A stretch of 6,634 bases of DNA from Candidatus Yanofskybacteria bacterium RIFCSPHIGHO2_01_FULL_41_26 (GCA_001794055.1 MGJB01000003.1:1-6634); one strand, 5' to 3'. Positions 1-5,863 are shown, numbered from the stretch's first letter. Translations and numbers: made by a program. Notes: a model not told the origin generated them from the letters alone.

Positions 1-1
1 C

Positions 2-364
2 ATTACCCCCAAAGATGTCGTGGCTCAATTGACCGAACTGCGTCATAACAAAAAAGAACACTTTATTGCTCTGTACCTCAACGCCAGAAACCAGCTGGTG
101 CATAAAGAAACGATTTCAATGGGAACTTTGAATGCCAACTTAGTCCACCCCCGGGAAGTTTTTGAACCGGCCCTTAAACATTCAGCCGCCGGCATCATGG
201 TTGCGCATAACCACCCATCCGGTGATCCGAAACCGTCAGAAGACGATCTGGAGATTACAAAAAGGTTGACGGAGGCCGGCAAGATGATGGGCGTTGAGCT
301 TTTGGATCATGTAATTATCGCAACAAACAGCGTTTTTAGTTTTAAAGAAGAAAAGTTGCTATGA
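2..364 (+). CDS. radC: RadC-family JAB/JAMM-domain protein, 3' part
   Basis: The reading frame is open to the left edge, so the true start lies outside the window and the N-terminal helix-hairpin-helix part of RadC is missing if it was ever present. The visible 121 codons cover the RadC/JAB domain. The signature HNHPSGDPKPSEDD is the JAMM metal-binding pattern (H-x-H, then S and D), preceded by a GTLNANLVHPREVF block and followed by LLDHVII, all typical of RadC. The family has a metallopeptidase-like fold. Its cellular role is unsettled, and members are often carried by mobile elements and defence islands. The stop TGA overlaps the hsdM start in ATGA, which implies translational coupling and places the gene in the restriction operon. 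A GTG at 20 is an internal valine codon, not a likely start. Family assignment is firm; function is not. Confidence 0.92.
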   Translation: MTPKDVVAQLTELRHNKKEHFIALYLNARNQLVHKETISMGTLNANLVHPREVFEPALKHSAAGIMVAHNHPSGDPKPSEDDLEITKRLTEAGKMMGVELLDHVIIATNSVFSFKEEKLL

Positions 365-2007
365 GCACCAACATTAAAGATTTAGAAAACAGATTGTGGG
401 AGGCGGCGGATCATATGCGCGCCAATTCGCCGTTGCGGCTCAATGAATTCGCCGAGCCGGTTTTGGGTTTGATTTTTCTGAAGTTCGCGGGTGTTAAGCA
501 CAACAAAACAGAAAAAGAGGTGGCCGAAGAGCGAAAAGCAAAAACCAAAAGTCATGGTGGGGCCTCGGTTTCTCGCGAGCGGCCGGTATCATCTGCCGAT
601 TACCACGCTCGCGGCGTACTGTTCGTTCCGGAAAAAGCTCGCTTCTCTTATCTTATAGAACTGCCGGAAGGAACAGATATGGGCAGAGCCGTGAATGACG
701 CGATGAAAGAGATCGAGGCGGAAAACAAAGAACTTGCCGGCATTCTTCCGAAGACATTTCAAAAACTTGACAACAGATCCATAATCGCGCTTCTCAAAAA
801 CTTTAATCAAATTCCCGACGACATTGAGGGTGATGCTTTTGGAAGAATCTACGAATACTTCCTTGGGAAGTTTGCGCTTGCGGACGGCTCGCGCGGAGGC
901 GAATTTTTTACGCCGACAAGTATCGTAAAACTCATTGTAGAAATCATTGAGCCGTATCAAGGAAGGATTTACGATCCGGCCTGCGGTTCCGGCGGCATGT
1001 TTGTGCAGTCGCATGAGTTCGTAAAACGGCATCTTGCCTGCCCGCCGAAGCTTCAGCGAAGGAGGGAAAACGGAATACCAGTTAGAGCTGCCCGTGAAAT
1101 ATCAATCTACGGCCAAGAGAAAACAGACCAGACCGTTCGCATCGCAAAAATGAATCTCGCAATTCATGGCCTTTCCGGGGATATCCGCGAAGGAAATACC
1201 TACTACGAGGATCGCCATAAGAGTATCGGGAAATTTGATTTCACGATGGCCAATCCTCCGTTCAATGTAAAGGGCATTGATAAAGAGCGCATCAAAGACG
1301 ATCCGCGATTTTCATACGGGATTCCGAGAGCGGACAACGGCAATTATCTCTGGATTCAAATCTTTTTAAATTCTTTGAATGACAAAGGGCGGGCAGGATT
1401 TGTTATGGCAAACTCGGCAAGCGACGCTGGCCATAGTGAAAAGGAAATTCGCCAGAAAATGATAGAAGACGGCATGGTGGATGTGATTGTCGCCGTGGGC
1501 CCGAACATGTTTTATAATGTGACGCTTCCGGTAACACTCTGGTTTTTAGATAGGGGTAAAAAGAAAACCGACCCCATTAGAAACTCCGCGAGTTCTAACG
1601 GGGCAAGCCGCAAAAACAAAGTTCTCTTTATTGACGCCCGCAATACTTATCGGCAAGTAGACCGCGCGCATCGCGATTGGACCGATGAGCAGATAGAGCA
1701 AATCGCTGGCATTGTGAGAAGCTACCGAAGTGAGAATGGAAAAAAGTATAAAGATGTAAAAGGACTTTGCAAGGTAGCGACAATAGATGAAGTAAAGAAA
1801 GCCGGTTATTCACTGAATCCTGGCCGTTATGTTGGTGTTACCGATAACGGCGGCGAAGACGATGGAAATTTCGGAGAAAAAGTTAAAAAACTTCACAGCG
1901 AATTAAAAGGCCTGACCAATGAAGCCCACGATCTGGAGAAGAAGATTTTTGCCTGCCTGCCGAAGCTTCAGCGTAGGCAGGAGAATTTGAAGAAATTTAA
2001 TTATTGA
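361..2007 (+). CDS. hsdM: Type I restriction-modification DNA methyltransferase subunit HsdM
   Basis: This 548-aa protein is the N6-adenine methyltransferase subunit, which works with HsdS (and HsdR for cutting) using S-adenosylmethionine. The N-terminal helical domain begins LENRLWEAADHMRAN and includes the block ADYHARGVLFVPEKARFSYL. The SAM-binding motif I is DPACGSGG at residues 205-212, and the catalytic motif IV is NPPF at 298-301, preceded by DFTMA. A conserved ISIYGQE block lies between them, and the C-terminus is a charged helical tail. The ATG at 361 overlaps the radC stop, and an A/G-rich stretch precedes it. Three short palindromic elements are inserted in frame (near residues 226, 405 and 531), making the protein slightly longer than usual. 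None interrupts a catalytic motif, so the enzyme is probably active. The next gene starts 1 bp after the TGA stop. Confidence 0.97.
   Translation: MSTNIKDLENRLWEAADHMRANSPLRLNEFAEPVLGLIFLKFAGVKHNKTEKEVAEERKAKTKSHGGASVSRERPVSSADYHARGVLFVPEKARFSYLIELPEGTDMGRAVNDAMKEIEAENKELAGILPKTFQKLDNRSIIALLKNFNQIPDDIEGDAFGRIYEYFLGKFALADGSRGGEFFTPTSIVKLIVEIIEPYQGRIYDPACGSGGMFVQSHEFVKRHLACPPKLQRRRENGIPVRAAREISIYGQEKTDQTVRIAKMNLAIHGLSGDIREGNTYYEDRHKSIGKFDFTMANPPFNVKGIDKERIKDDPRFSYGIPRADNGNYLWIQIFLNSLNDKGRAGFVMANSASDAGHSEKEIRQKMIEDGMVDVIVAVGPNMFYNVTLPVTLWFLDRGKKKTDPIRNSASSNGASRKNKVLFIDARNTYRQVDRAHRDWTDEQIEQIAGIVRSYRSENGKKYKDVKGLCKVATIDEVKKAGYSLNPGRYVGVTDNGGEDDGNFGEKVKKLHSELKGLTNEAHDLEKKIFACLPKLQRRQENLKKFNY
1036..1066 (+). 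repeat. 31-bp palindromic element, copy A, inside hsdM
   Basis: This copy shares 27 of 31 bases with the element at 1951-1981. The core GCCGAAGCTTCAGCG is identical in both and contains the perfect palindrome GAAGCTTC. It is read in frame as ACPPKLQRRRE from residue 226. The place is between motif I and the ISIYGQE block, where related HsdM proteins (from general knowledge) have only a few residues; here about 16-20 extra residues lie between FVKRHL and ISIYGQE. The right arm is degraded (GGAGGG rather than GGCAGG), suggesting an older insertion than copy B. Confidence 0.8.
1572..1603 (+). repeat. Palindromic element of a second type inside hsdM
   Basis: The left arm CCCCATTAGAAACTC and right arm GAGTTCTAACGGGG pair over 13 positions with one mismatch and one bulged A, around a CGC loop. 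It is in frame and encodes about PIRNSASSNGA (residues 405-415). The flanks, GKKKT on one side and RKNKVLFIDAR on the other, would join into a normal HsdM sequence if it were removed. The arms differ from the 1036/1951 family, so this is a separate element class. Lack of a T-run and the position mid-gene argue against a terminator. Confidence 0.72.
1951..1981 (+). repeat. 31-bp palindromic element, copy B, at the hsdM C-terminus
   Basis: The outer arms CCTGCCT and AGGCAGG are perfect 7-bp inverted repeats around the core palindrome GAAGCTTC. It reads ACLPKLQRRQE in the same frame and orientation as copy A. Removing 33 bp (FACLPKLQRRQ) joins LEKKI to ENLKKFNY and restores a continuous charged helix at the HsdM C-terminus, so the insertion point is nearly visible. 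Copy B has better-preserved arms than copy A and may be the younger insertion. Confidence 0.85.
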
Positions 2008-2008
2008 T

Positions 2009-2494
2009 ATGGGCAAGTTTAATTTCAAAGACGAACAAGATTTTGAGAAGGTGCGGACTGATGCCGAAACGTTTTATACCTCCATCGGCGAGATTCGCTG
2101 CCCTTATTTCGGCGAAAAGATAAGTTTCAACGTGGAGGGACTGAAGCATTTGAAATTCAAATCCGATAAAGTCGCACGCTCACATTCCGAGCAGTATGCT
2201 CGGTTGAAGCTCTTGTCTCTCGCGCCGCAAATACTTTCTTTATCGCGTACCGTGCAGGGAATTTGGCATACAAAACATTTTGAGCGAATTCGTATTCATA
2301 GCCACACCGACACAATTCTCAAGCCAGTTTCTTTTTACGAATTTATCGCGGTTTTAGAAAATACGCGAGCGAAAGTCATTGTTAAACAGATTGATGGCGG
2401 CCAGAAGTTCTTTTGGAGTATTATTCCGTACTGGAAAATTGATTCCATAAATAGTCGGCGGGTATTACATAGCGGCGATCCGGAACATGATTGA
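2009..2494 (+). CDS. Uncharacterised protein, possible BECR-fold (RelE/barnase-like) nuclease
   Basis: This 161-aa protein starts 1 bp after the hsdM stop and is probably translated by coupling, since no strong Shine-Dalgarno is seen. I see no signal peptide or membrane segment. The middle and C-terminal pattern is a start ISFNVEGLKHL (residues 38-48, with H47), then basic residues R57 and R65 in a helical stretch. It continues with a strand AKVIVKQIDGG (121-131) and ends FFWSIIPYWK (134-143, with S137). This H...R...K...S order and the two final strands resemble phage/RelE/barnase-like (BECR) nuclease domains. That reading is from pattern memory, not from an alignment. If correct it could be an RNase toxin carried in the restriction operon; the alternative is an unrelated accessory protein. 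It is reasonably basic and has four histidines at 87-99. Confidence 0.8.
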   Translation: MGKFNFKDEQDFEKVRTDAETFYTSIGEIRCPYFGEKISFNVEGLKHLKFKSDKVARSHSEQYARLKLLSLAPQILSLSRTVQGIWHTKHFERIRIHSHTDTILKPVSFYEFIAVLENTRAKVIVKQIDGGQKFFWSIIPYWKIDSINSRRVLHSGDPEHD

Positions 2495-2497
2495 ACT

Positions 2498-2531
2498 AAA
2501 AAACACCGCAAAGCGGCGTCCTTTAGCGGTG
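2498..2531 (-). terminator. Rho-independent terminator of the - strand RNA
   Basis: Read on the - strand, CACCGC-U-AAAG pairs with CUUUGCGGUG: a 10-bp stem with one bulged U and a 7-nt loop. It is followed directly by six U residues (plus strand A at 2498-2503). On the + strand the same hairpin is followed by CCTGG, not a T-run, so it should not stop the main operon. It ends just past the stop codon of the 161-aa gene. Confidence 0.78.
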
Positions 2532-2579
2532 CCTGGTTACAGCTTGGATAGCCGTGACAGAGCGAACTCTCCAAGCACC
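2498..2579 (-). ncRNA. Candidate small structured RNA, about 82 nt, antisense to the operon direction
   Basis: On the - strand a promoter-like sequence (2615-2586) is followed at the expected distance by a compact structured segment ending in a strong intrinsic terminator. The predicted 5' end begins GGUGCUUGGAG. GCUUGGA (plus strand 2570-2576) pairs perfectly with UCCAAGC (plus 2542-2548), enclosing a small hairpin with a UUCG loop (plus 2559-2570). A linker UGUAACCAG leads to the terminator. The transcript fits wholly in the gap between the 161-aa gene and the zinc-ribbon gene and contains no credible ORF. I do not recognise it as a known riboswitch, tRNA, SRP or 6S RNA. It may regulate the neighbouring genes or act on its own; no target can be named from sequence. 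Confidence 0.6.
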
Positions 2580-2585
2580 ACTTGT

Positions 2586-2615
2586 ACTATAGCATACCGA
2601 GCGGTTGGCATACAA
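2586..2615 (-). promoter_or_regulatory. Extended -10 promoter for the - strand RNA
   Basis: On the - strand, TATAGT (plus 2586-2591) matches the sigma-70 -10 box in five of six bases and is preceded by TGC, an extended -10 element. A weak -35, TTGTAT (plus 2610-2615), lies 18 bp upstream. Transcription would begin near 2579, exactly where the RNA structure starts. CTTGTA at 2581-2586 and TACAAG at 2611-2616 form an inverted repeat flanking the promoter, which might be an operator or chance. Confidence 0.6.
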
Positions 2616-2638
2616 GGGGCTGGGGATAAATCAAAAGT

Positions 2639-2872
2639 ATGACAAAAACAAGTAGAAAAATCACAAAAGAAGAATTGGCGAAGAAAATCGGGGCGGAAAA
2701 TCTCGCCTTGGTTCTTGATAATGTGTATTGCGCCGAATGCGGGCCGACCGCGATGGTTGAATACGAGGAAGGTATCATCATTGAGTCGAGCGGCGACACG
2801 ATTCTTCACGGCAAATGTAAAAAATGCGGTCATAAAGTCGCGCGGCTTTTGGAAACCGGGGAAGAAAAATAA
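2639..2872 (+). CDS. Small zinc-ribbon protein of unknown function
   Basis: This 77-aa protein has two CxxC knuckles, C31-A-E-C34 and C60-K-K-C63, separated by 25 residues of likely beta structure. That is the usual layout of a four-cysteine zinc ribbon. The first 30 residues are charged and helical (KITKEELAKKIGAENLALVLD). Such small ribbons bind DNA, RNA or protein partners; the family cannot be named. It begins after the 144-bp gap holding the - strand RNA, with only a weak purine-rich stretch (GGGGATAA) upstream. A possible + strand promoter, TTGGCA at 2605 with a poor -10 near 2627, would give an almost leaderless message. Its stop TAA is 1 bp before the hsdS ATG, so it is cotranslated with hsdS. 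A role as regulator or antitoxin partner is speculation from position. Confidence 0.8.
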   Translation: MTKTSRKITKEELAKKIGAENLALVLDNVYCAECGPTAMVEYEEGIIIESSGDTILHGKCKKCGHKVARLLETGEEK

Positions 2873-2873
2873 T

Positions 2874-4097
2874 ATGCCAAAAACACAATCACAACCGAAA
2901 AATTGGCAGAAAATGAAATTTAAAGATTTTGCGAACACATCTCCGTCTGTAAAACTTGAACGCGGGAAAGAGTATCCGTTTATTCCGATGGAAGTTCTTG
3001 ATGGCCAGCATAAGTTTCCGTTTGAAGTAAGGCATAAGAGTTTTTCTGGCGGCGGATCAAAATTTGCTAACGGAGATACTATTTTTGCCCGTATCACGCC
3101 ATGTTTAGAAAATGGGAAAATCGCGAGAGTAGAAGATTTAGAAGACGGCGTTGGTTTTGGCTCAACGGAGTTTTTTGTATTCAGGGGCAAAGATGGAGTG
3201 TCTGATTCTGATTTTGTTTATTATCTTTCACGCACAGATACTATTCGCGATCCGGCAGTAAAAAGTATGGTCGGTGCTTCCGGCCGGCAACGAGCCGACA
3301 AGGGGGTAGTAGATAATGTGCAAGTACTGGCGCCTTCTCTGTCGCAACAAAAAAAAATCGCCGATGTTCTTTCCGCCTACGACGATCTTATTGAGAACAA
3401 CACGAAGCGGATTAAGATTTTGGAAGAAATCGCGCAGGCGATTTATAAGGAGTGGTTTGTGTATTTTCGCTTTCCCGGCCACGAAAAAGCGAAGTCCCGT
3501 AGCGAACGAAGTTCTGCTACTGGGATAAAAATGATTGATAGCAAAACCGAATTCGGCAAAATCCCGGAGGGATGGGAAGTGAAGAAGATTAAGGATGTAT
3601 TTGATGTGAAGTACGGAAAAAATCTTCCTACATCCAAGATTGAAGATGCGGGTAAGTATCCGGTTTATGGAGCTGGTGGTGTAATTGGATTTTATGATGA
3701 ACAAAACTCAAACGGAAAAGTTGCTCTTATCACATGCAGAGGAAATGGTAGTGGGACAGTTTGGAGAACTCGCGGTCTTGGCTTTGTTACGAACAATTCT
3801 TTTGTTGTTAGGCAAAAAGAAGAATACGGGCATGTGAGTTTTGAAACAATTTATTTTGCACTGAAAGAAGCCAATGTAGATTCTGCAATTTCAGGGTCAG
3901 CACAACCTCAAATCACCATTGAGAGCCTGAATTTTGTTAATGTCCTTTTACCAGAAGAAAACCTGTTAAAAAGTTTTCAACATATCATAAAAACCAACTT
4001 CGATTTAATTGATTCACTTTTTATTGAGAATCAAAACCTGTGTAAAGCGCGAGATTTGCTTTTACCGAAATTAGTAAGCGGAGAGATAAGAGTATGA
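2874..4097 (+). CDS. hsdS: Type I restriction-modification specificity subunit HsdS
   Basis: This 407-aa protein is the DNA-recognition subunit, binding a bipartite target and bridging two HsdM. The first target-recognition domain covers about residues 10-155. The central conserved helix is LSQQKKIADVLSAYDDLIENN onward into WFVYFRFPGHEK (about 156-205). The second target-recognition domain, about 227-360, opens with GKIPEGWEVKKI. The distal helix ends RDLLLPKLVSGEIRV, the usual HsdS terminus. I chose ATG 2874, 1 bp after the zinc-ribbon stop, because the frame open further upstream to 2715 overlaps that gene and gives non-HsdS sequence. An 11-residue palindromic insertion (SRSERSSATGI, 208-218) sits in the linker between the two halves. 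The second recognition domain is visibly more AT-rich than the first. The stop overlaps the next start in ATGA. Confidence 0.96.
   Translation: MPKTQSQPKNWQKMKFKDFANTSPSVKLERGKEYPFIPMEVLDGQHKFPFEVRHKSFSGGGSKFANGDTIFARITPCLENGKIARVEDLEDGVGFGSTEFFVFRGKDGVSDSDFVYYLSRTDTIRDPAVKSMVGASGRQRADKGVVDNVQVLAPSLSQQKKIADVLSAYDDLIENNTKRIKILEEIAQAIYKEWFVYFRFPGHEKAKSRSERSSATGIKMIDSKTEFGKIPEGWEVKKIKDVFDVKYGKNLPTSKIEDAGKYPVYGAGGVIGFYDEQNSNGKVALITCRGNGSGTVWRTRGLGFVTNNSFVVRQKEEYGHVSFETIYFALKEANVDSAISGSAQPQITIESLNFVNVLLPEENLLKSFQHIIKTNFDLIDSLFIENQNLCKARDLLLPKLVSGEIRV
3495..3525 (+). repeat. 31-bp palindromic element inside the hsdS linker
   Basis: Arms TCCC/GGGA, GTAGC/GCTAC and GAAC/GTTC pair in order around a GAA loop, with two single-base bulges on the right side, so the ancestor was probably a perfect 15-bp inverted repeat. 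It encodes SRSERSSATGI in frame (residues 208-218). Removing 33 bp joins HEKAK to KMIDS, the usual linker sequence before GKIPEGWE in HsdS. It is a third sequence type, unlike the hsdM elements, but of the same length and in-frame behaviour. Confidence 0.8.
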
Positions 4098-4966
4098 GCG
4101 AAAATCTGAATCAAAATTTGTATTCACGCTTTGGTCTCCAGATCAATCTAGAAAAAGTTCAGGACGGTTTTCAAGCACATCTTAAGAATGCGCTACTGGA
4201 AAACCTTCAGCCGATTGTTCGGCCCTCAATGTATAAAGAACCAAACGATCTTTATGAAGTCCAGAGACAAATTTTCAAGGAGATTTGCCGACAGTTATTT
4301 ATTGATTTTGATGATTATGATAATTCAGAATATGGATTTCAATGGTTTATCGAAAAAGAATTTTATGATGAGTTTAGCGGAACTTTTGAAGAATATCTGC
4401 TTCGTCTTCAGGTATTTTTAAATATAACTTTTGCTCATAAAATTACTGCTTACGAGTTTAACCAACTTATTATAGAAATTGAGAAATACTTTAATGATTT
4501 TCCCATACTCAGACACAAAATAAAAATTTATAAAACAAAACCGCCGCAAATCTTGCCATCAACATCCAAGCGGCTAGATAAAGAAATAATGGATACTCTT
4601 GGGGTTCTCGATACCGAAAAATTTAAATCTGTGCTTGGTGATTTTGAGGCTGGGTTGAAAACTTTTGCAAATGCAAAAACGGATTCACAATTTAAAGATG
4701 TCGTGGAAGATATGCACGCCTCCTGTGACGAGATAGTGAAAATAGTCCTGAATGATAAAAACAAGAGTTTTAAACATGCCACAGATAAAATAGAACATAA
4801 AAGACTTGGGCTCAATGGTCACCAGAAAGAGATTTTCAAAAATCTAAAAAACTTAATGGACGAAATCAAGCATGGTAGCAAGAAAAATATTGATCGGGAT
4901 GAGGTAGAAATGATAATTAGCATGTCGGCCTCTTTCATTCGATTTGTGGCTGTTAAACATAAGTAA
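4094..4966 (+). CDS. Uncharacterised protein, possible abortive-infection/HEPN-like C-terminus
   Basis: This 290-aa protein lies between hsdS and the hsdR region, overlapping hsdS by ATGA. It has a good Shine-Dalgarno, GGAGAG at 4080-4085, 8 bp before the ATG. It looks soluble and mostly helical, with no signal or membrane segments. The N-terminal two thirds is acidic and aromatic (FIDFDDYDN, FIEKEFYDEF). The C-terminal 60 residues form two or three helices containing R237-x5-H243 and the tail MDEIKHGS (H260). The last part resembles the Abi_C or HEPN-type ends of phage-defence proteins. The usual HEPN R-polar-x(4-6)-H motif is not clear, so this is a weak call. Base composition is far more AT-rich than hsdM, suggesting separate acquisition. 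The position matches that of the anticodon nuclease gene prrC in E. coli prr, but no PrrC ATPase motif is present. Confidence 0.8.
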   Translation: MSENLNQNLYSRFGLQINLEKVQDGFQAHLKNALLENLQPIVRPSMYKEPNDLYEVQRQIFKEICRQLFIDFDDYDNSEYGFQWFIEKEFYDEFSGTFEEYLLRLQVFLNITFAHKITAYEFNQLIIEIEKYFNDFPILRHKIKIYKTKPPQILPSTSKRLDKEIMDTLGVLDTEKFKSVLGDFEAGLKTFANAKTDSQFKDVVEDMHASCDEIVKIVLNDKNKSFKHATDKIEHKRLGLNGHQKEIFKNLKNLMDEIKHGSKKNIDRDEVEMIISMSASFIRFVAVKHK

Positions 4967-4967
4967 T

Positions 4968-5411
4968 ATGAACCAATCAAAAACAATTAAATTTCAGGGG
5001 CATGAATATTTTGACGATAGGCTTTTCGTCTTGTATTTGTGCAAGGGCAAAGTAGATCCCGAATCAGAAGGGCTTATCGCAACAACTATTTATCACGATT
5101 CGGCCCCAGAAGAATATATTTGGTGCGTTGTGACATATAGAAATTATAATCGATATCCTTTATACCGAATTGATAGCTTTTACAATAAAGATGATGCGAT
5201 TGCCTATATTAAGACAATAGAACCAGAAACTCCTCTAATAAGTTTAGGTGGCAAACCGCCACAAAAACCACTTTCCTATGAAGATTATGTAGCATGGAAA
5301 AAGAAGAATAATTTGAGAGATTACGATTGGAAATCATTATATACAGACGGTGGATCAAGCGCGCGAGAAATTATCTATCAGACAAGGGAACAGTTTAAGG
5401 GAGTAAAGTAA
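4968..5411 (+). CDS. Hypothetical 147-aa protein upstream of hsdR
   Basis: I do not recognise this protein. I chose ATG 4968, 1 bp after the previous stop, over the TTG at 4944, which would overlap that gene. No Shine-Dalgarno is seen, so translational coupling is likely. The first half looks like a small alpha/beta domain with alternating strands (FVLYLCKGKV, YIWCVVTYRNYNRYPLYRIDSF) followed by a helix (DDAIAYIKTI). A proline-rich turn (LGGKPPQKP) then leads to a lysine- and tryptophan-containing stretch, SYEDYVAWKKKNNLRDYDWKS. The final 24 codons (5337-5411) belong to the duplicated unit and reappear at 5802-5876. The frame ends 5 bp before the first hsdR-type ATG. Composition is AT-rich like the preceding gene, so the two may have arrived together. 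Confidence 0.72.
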   Translation: MNQSKTIKFQGHEYFDDRLFVLYLCKGKVDPESEGLIATTIYHDSAPEEYIWCVVTYRNYNRYPLYRIDSFYNKDDAIAYIKTIEPETPLISLGGKPPQKPLSYEDYVAWKKKNNLRDYDWKSLYTDGGSSAREIIYQTREQFKGVK

Positions 5412-5416
5412 TCTTT

Positions 5417-5863
5417 ATGAACGAATTTTCTGAAGATAAATTAATAGAGCAAACTGCCATAAAGATTTTTGGCGAGCTTTGGGGCGCGGAGAATTTTGCC
5501 AATGCCTATTCTGGCGAAACAGATGCGGAATTCGGACGGGAGAATCCGGGCGAAGTTGTGCTTATGAGTTATCTCAAAATCGCTCTTGTGAAGCTCAACC
5601 CCGATGTGTCCACTGAAGCATTAAACCTTGCGATTGATGAGATTATCAAAGATCGCTCGGCCATGAGTATGGTTAATGCCAATCATGAAATTTGGCAGCT
5701 TATTCGAGACGGTGTAAAAGTTGAGACCGAAAATGAAAAGGGCGAGCAACGGACAGAAACCGTAAAAATCATTGATTTTGAGAATCCGAAAGAAAACCAT
5801 TTTATATACAGACGGTGGATCAAGCGCGCGAGAAATTATCTATCAGACAAGGGAACAGTTTAA
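5417..5863 (+). pseudogene. hsdR: Truncated duplicate of the hsdR 5' end
   Basis: The first 129 residues (MNEFSEDKLIEQTAIKIFG to PKENHF) are identical to the start of the intact hsdR at 5882. After F129 the frame enters the duplicated upstream sequence and adds 19 unrelated residues, IYRRWIKRARNYLSDKGTV, before TAA at 5861. It lacks the nuclease motif, the helicase motor and the HsdM-binding C-terminus, so it cannot cut DNA. It keeps the same translation start context as the real gene: AGGGAG at 5398-5403, 13 bp from the ATG, or AAAG closer in. A 148-aa N-terminal fragment may therefore be made, and could be inert or compete for assembly. The stop lies 18 bp before the real hsdR start and in its frame. 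Confidence 0.9.

Noticed and set aside
555..590. Possible further palindromic insert in hsdM around CTCGCGAG
   Set aside because: The arms do not pair beyond the 8-bp centre, and HsdM proteins vary naturally in length before the ADYHARGV block.
361..2007. TGA recoded as glycine, as in some CPR lineages
   Set aside because: TGA ends radC, hsdM, the 161-aa gene and hsdS at natural C-termini right at the next start, and no conserved glycine is encoded by TGA.
2581..2616. CTTGTA/TACAAG inverted repeat as an operator
   Set aside because: Six-base arms with a 24-bp spacing around the promoter are too weak to claim as a binding site; mentioned only with the promoter.
2498..2640. tRNA-like or integron attC-like site in the intergenic gap
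   Set aside because: AGCGGTTGGCA looks like a D-loop but no acceptor, anticodon or T-arm follows, and no RYYYAAC/GTTRRRY pair frames the hairpin; a promoter-RNA-terminator unit explains it better.
2715..2873. 53-codon N-terminal extension of HsdS
   Set aside because: It overlaps the zinc-ribbon gene in another frame and is unlike HsdS; ATG 2874 directly after that gene's stop fits the operon spacing and HsdS length.
2537..3190. Long open frame on the - strand (217 codons)
   Set aside because: It runs antisense to the zinc-ribbon gene and the conserved start of hsdS, and its translation shows no recognisable domain.
4944..4967. TTG start adding eight residues to the 147-aa protein
   Set aside because: It lies inside the preceding gene; ATG 4968 is 1 bp after its stop, matching the spacing elsewhere in the operon.
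5248..5262. Hairpin GTGGC-AAACC-GCCAC
   Set aside because: A short 5-bp stem within coding sequence (GGKPPQ) with no T-run; likely chance from codon use.
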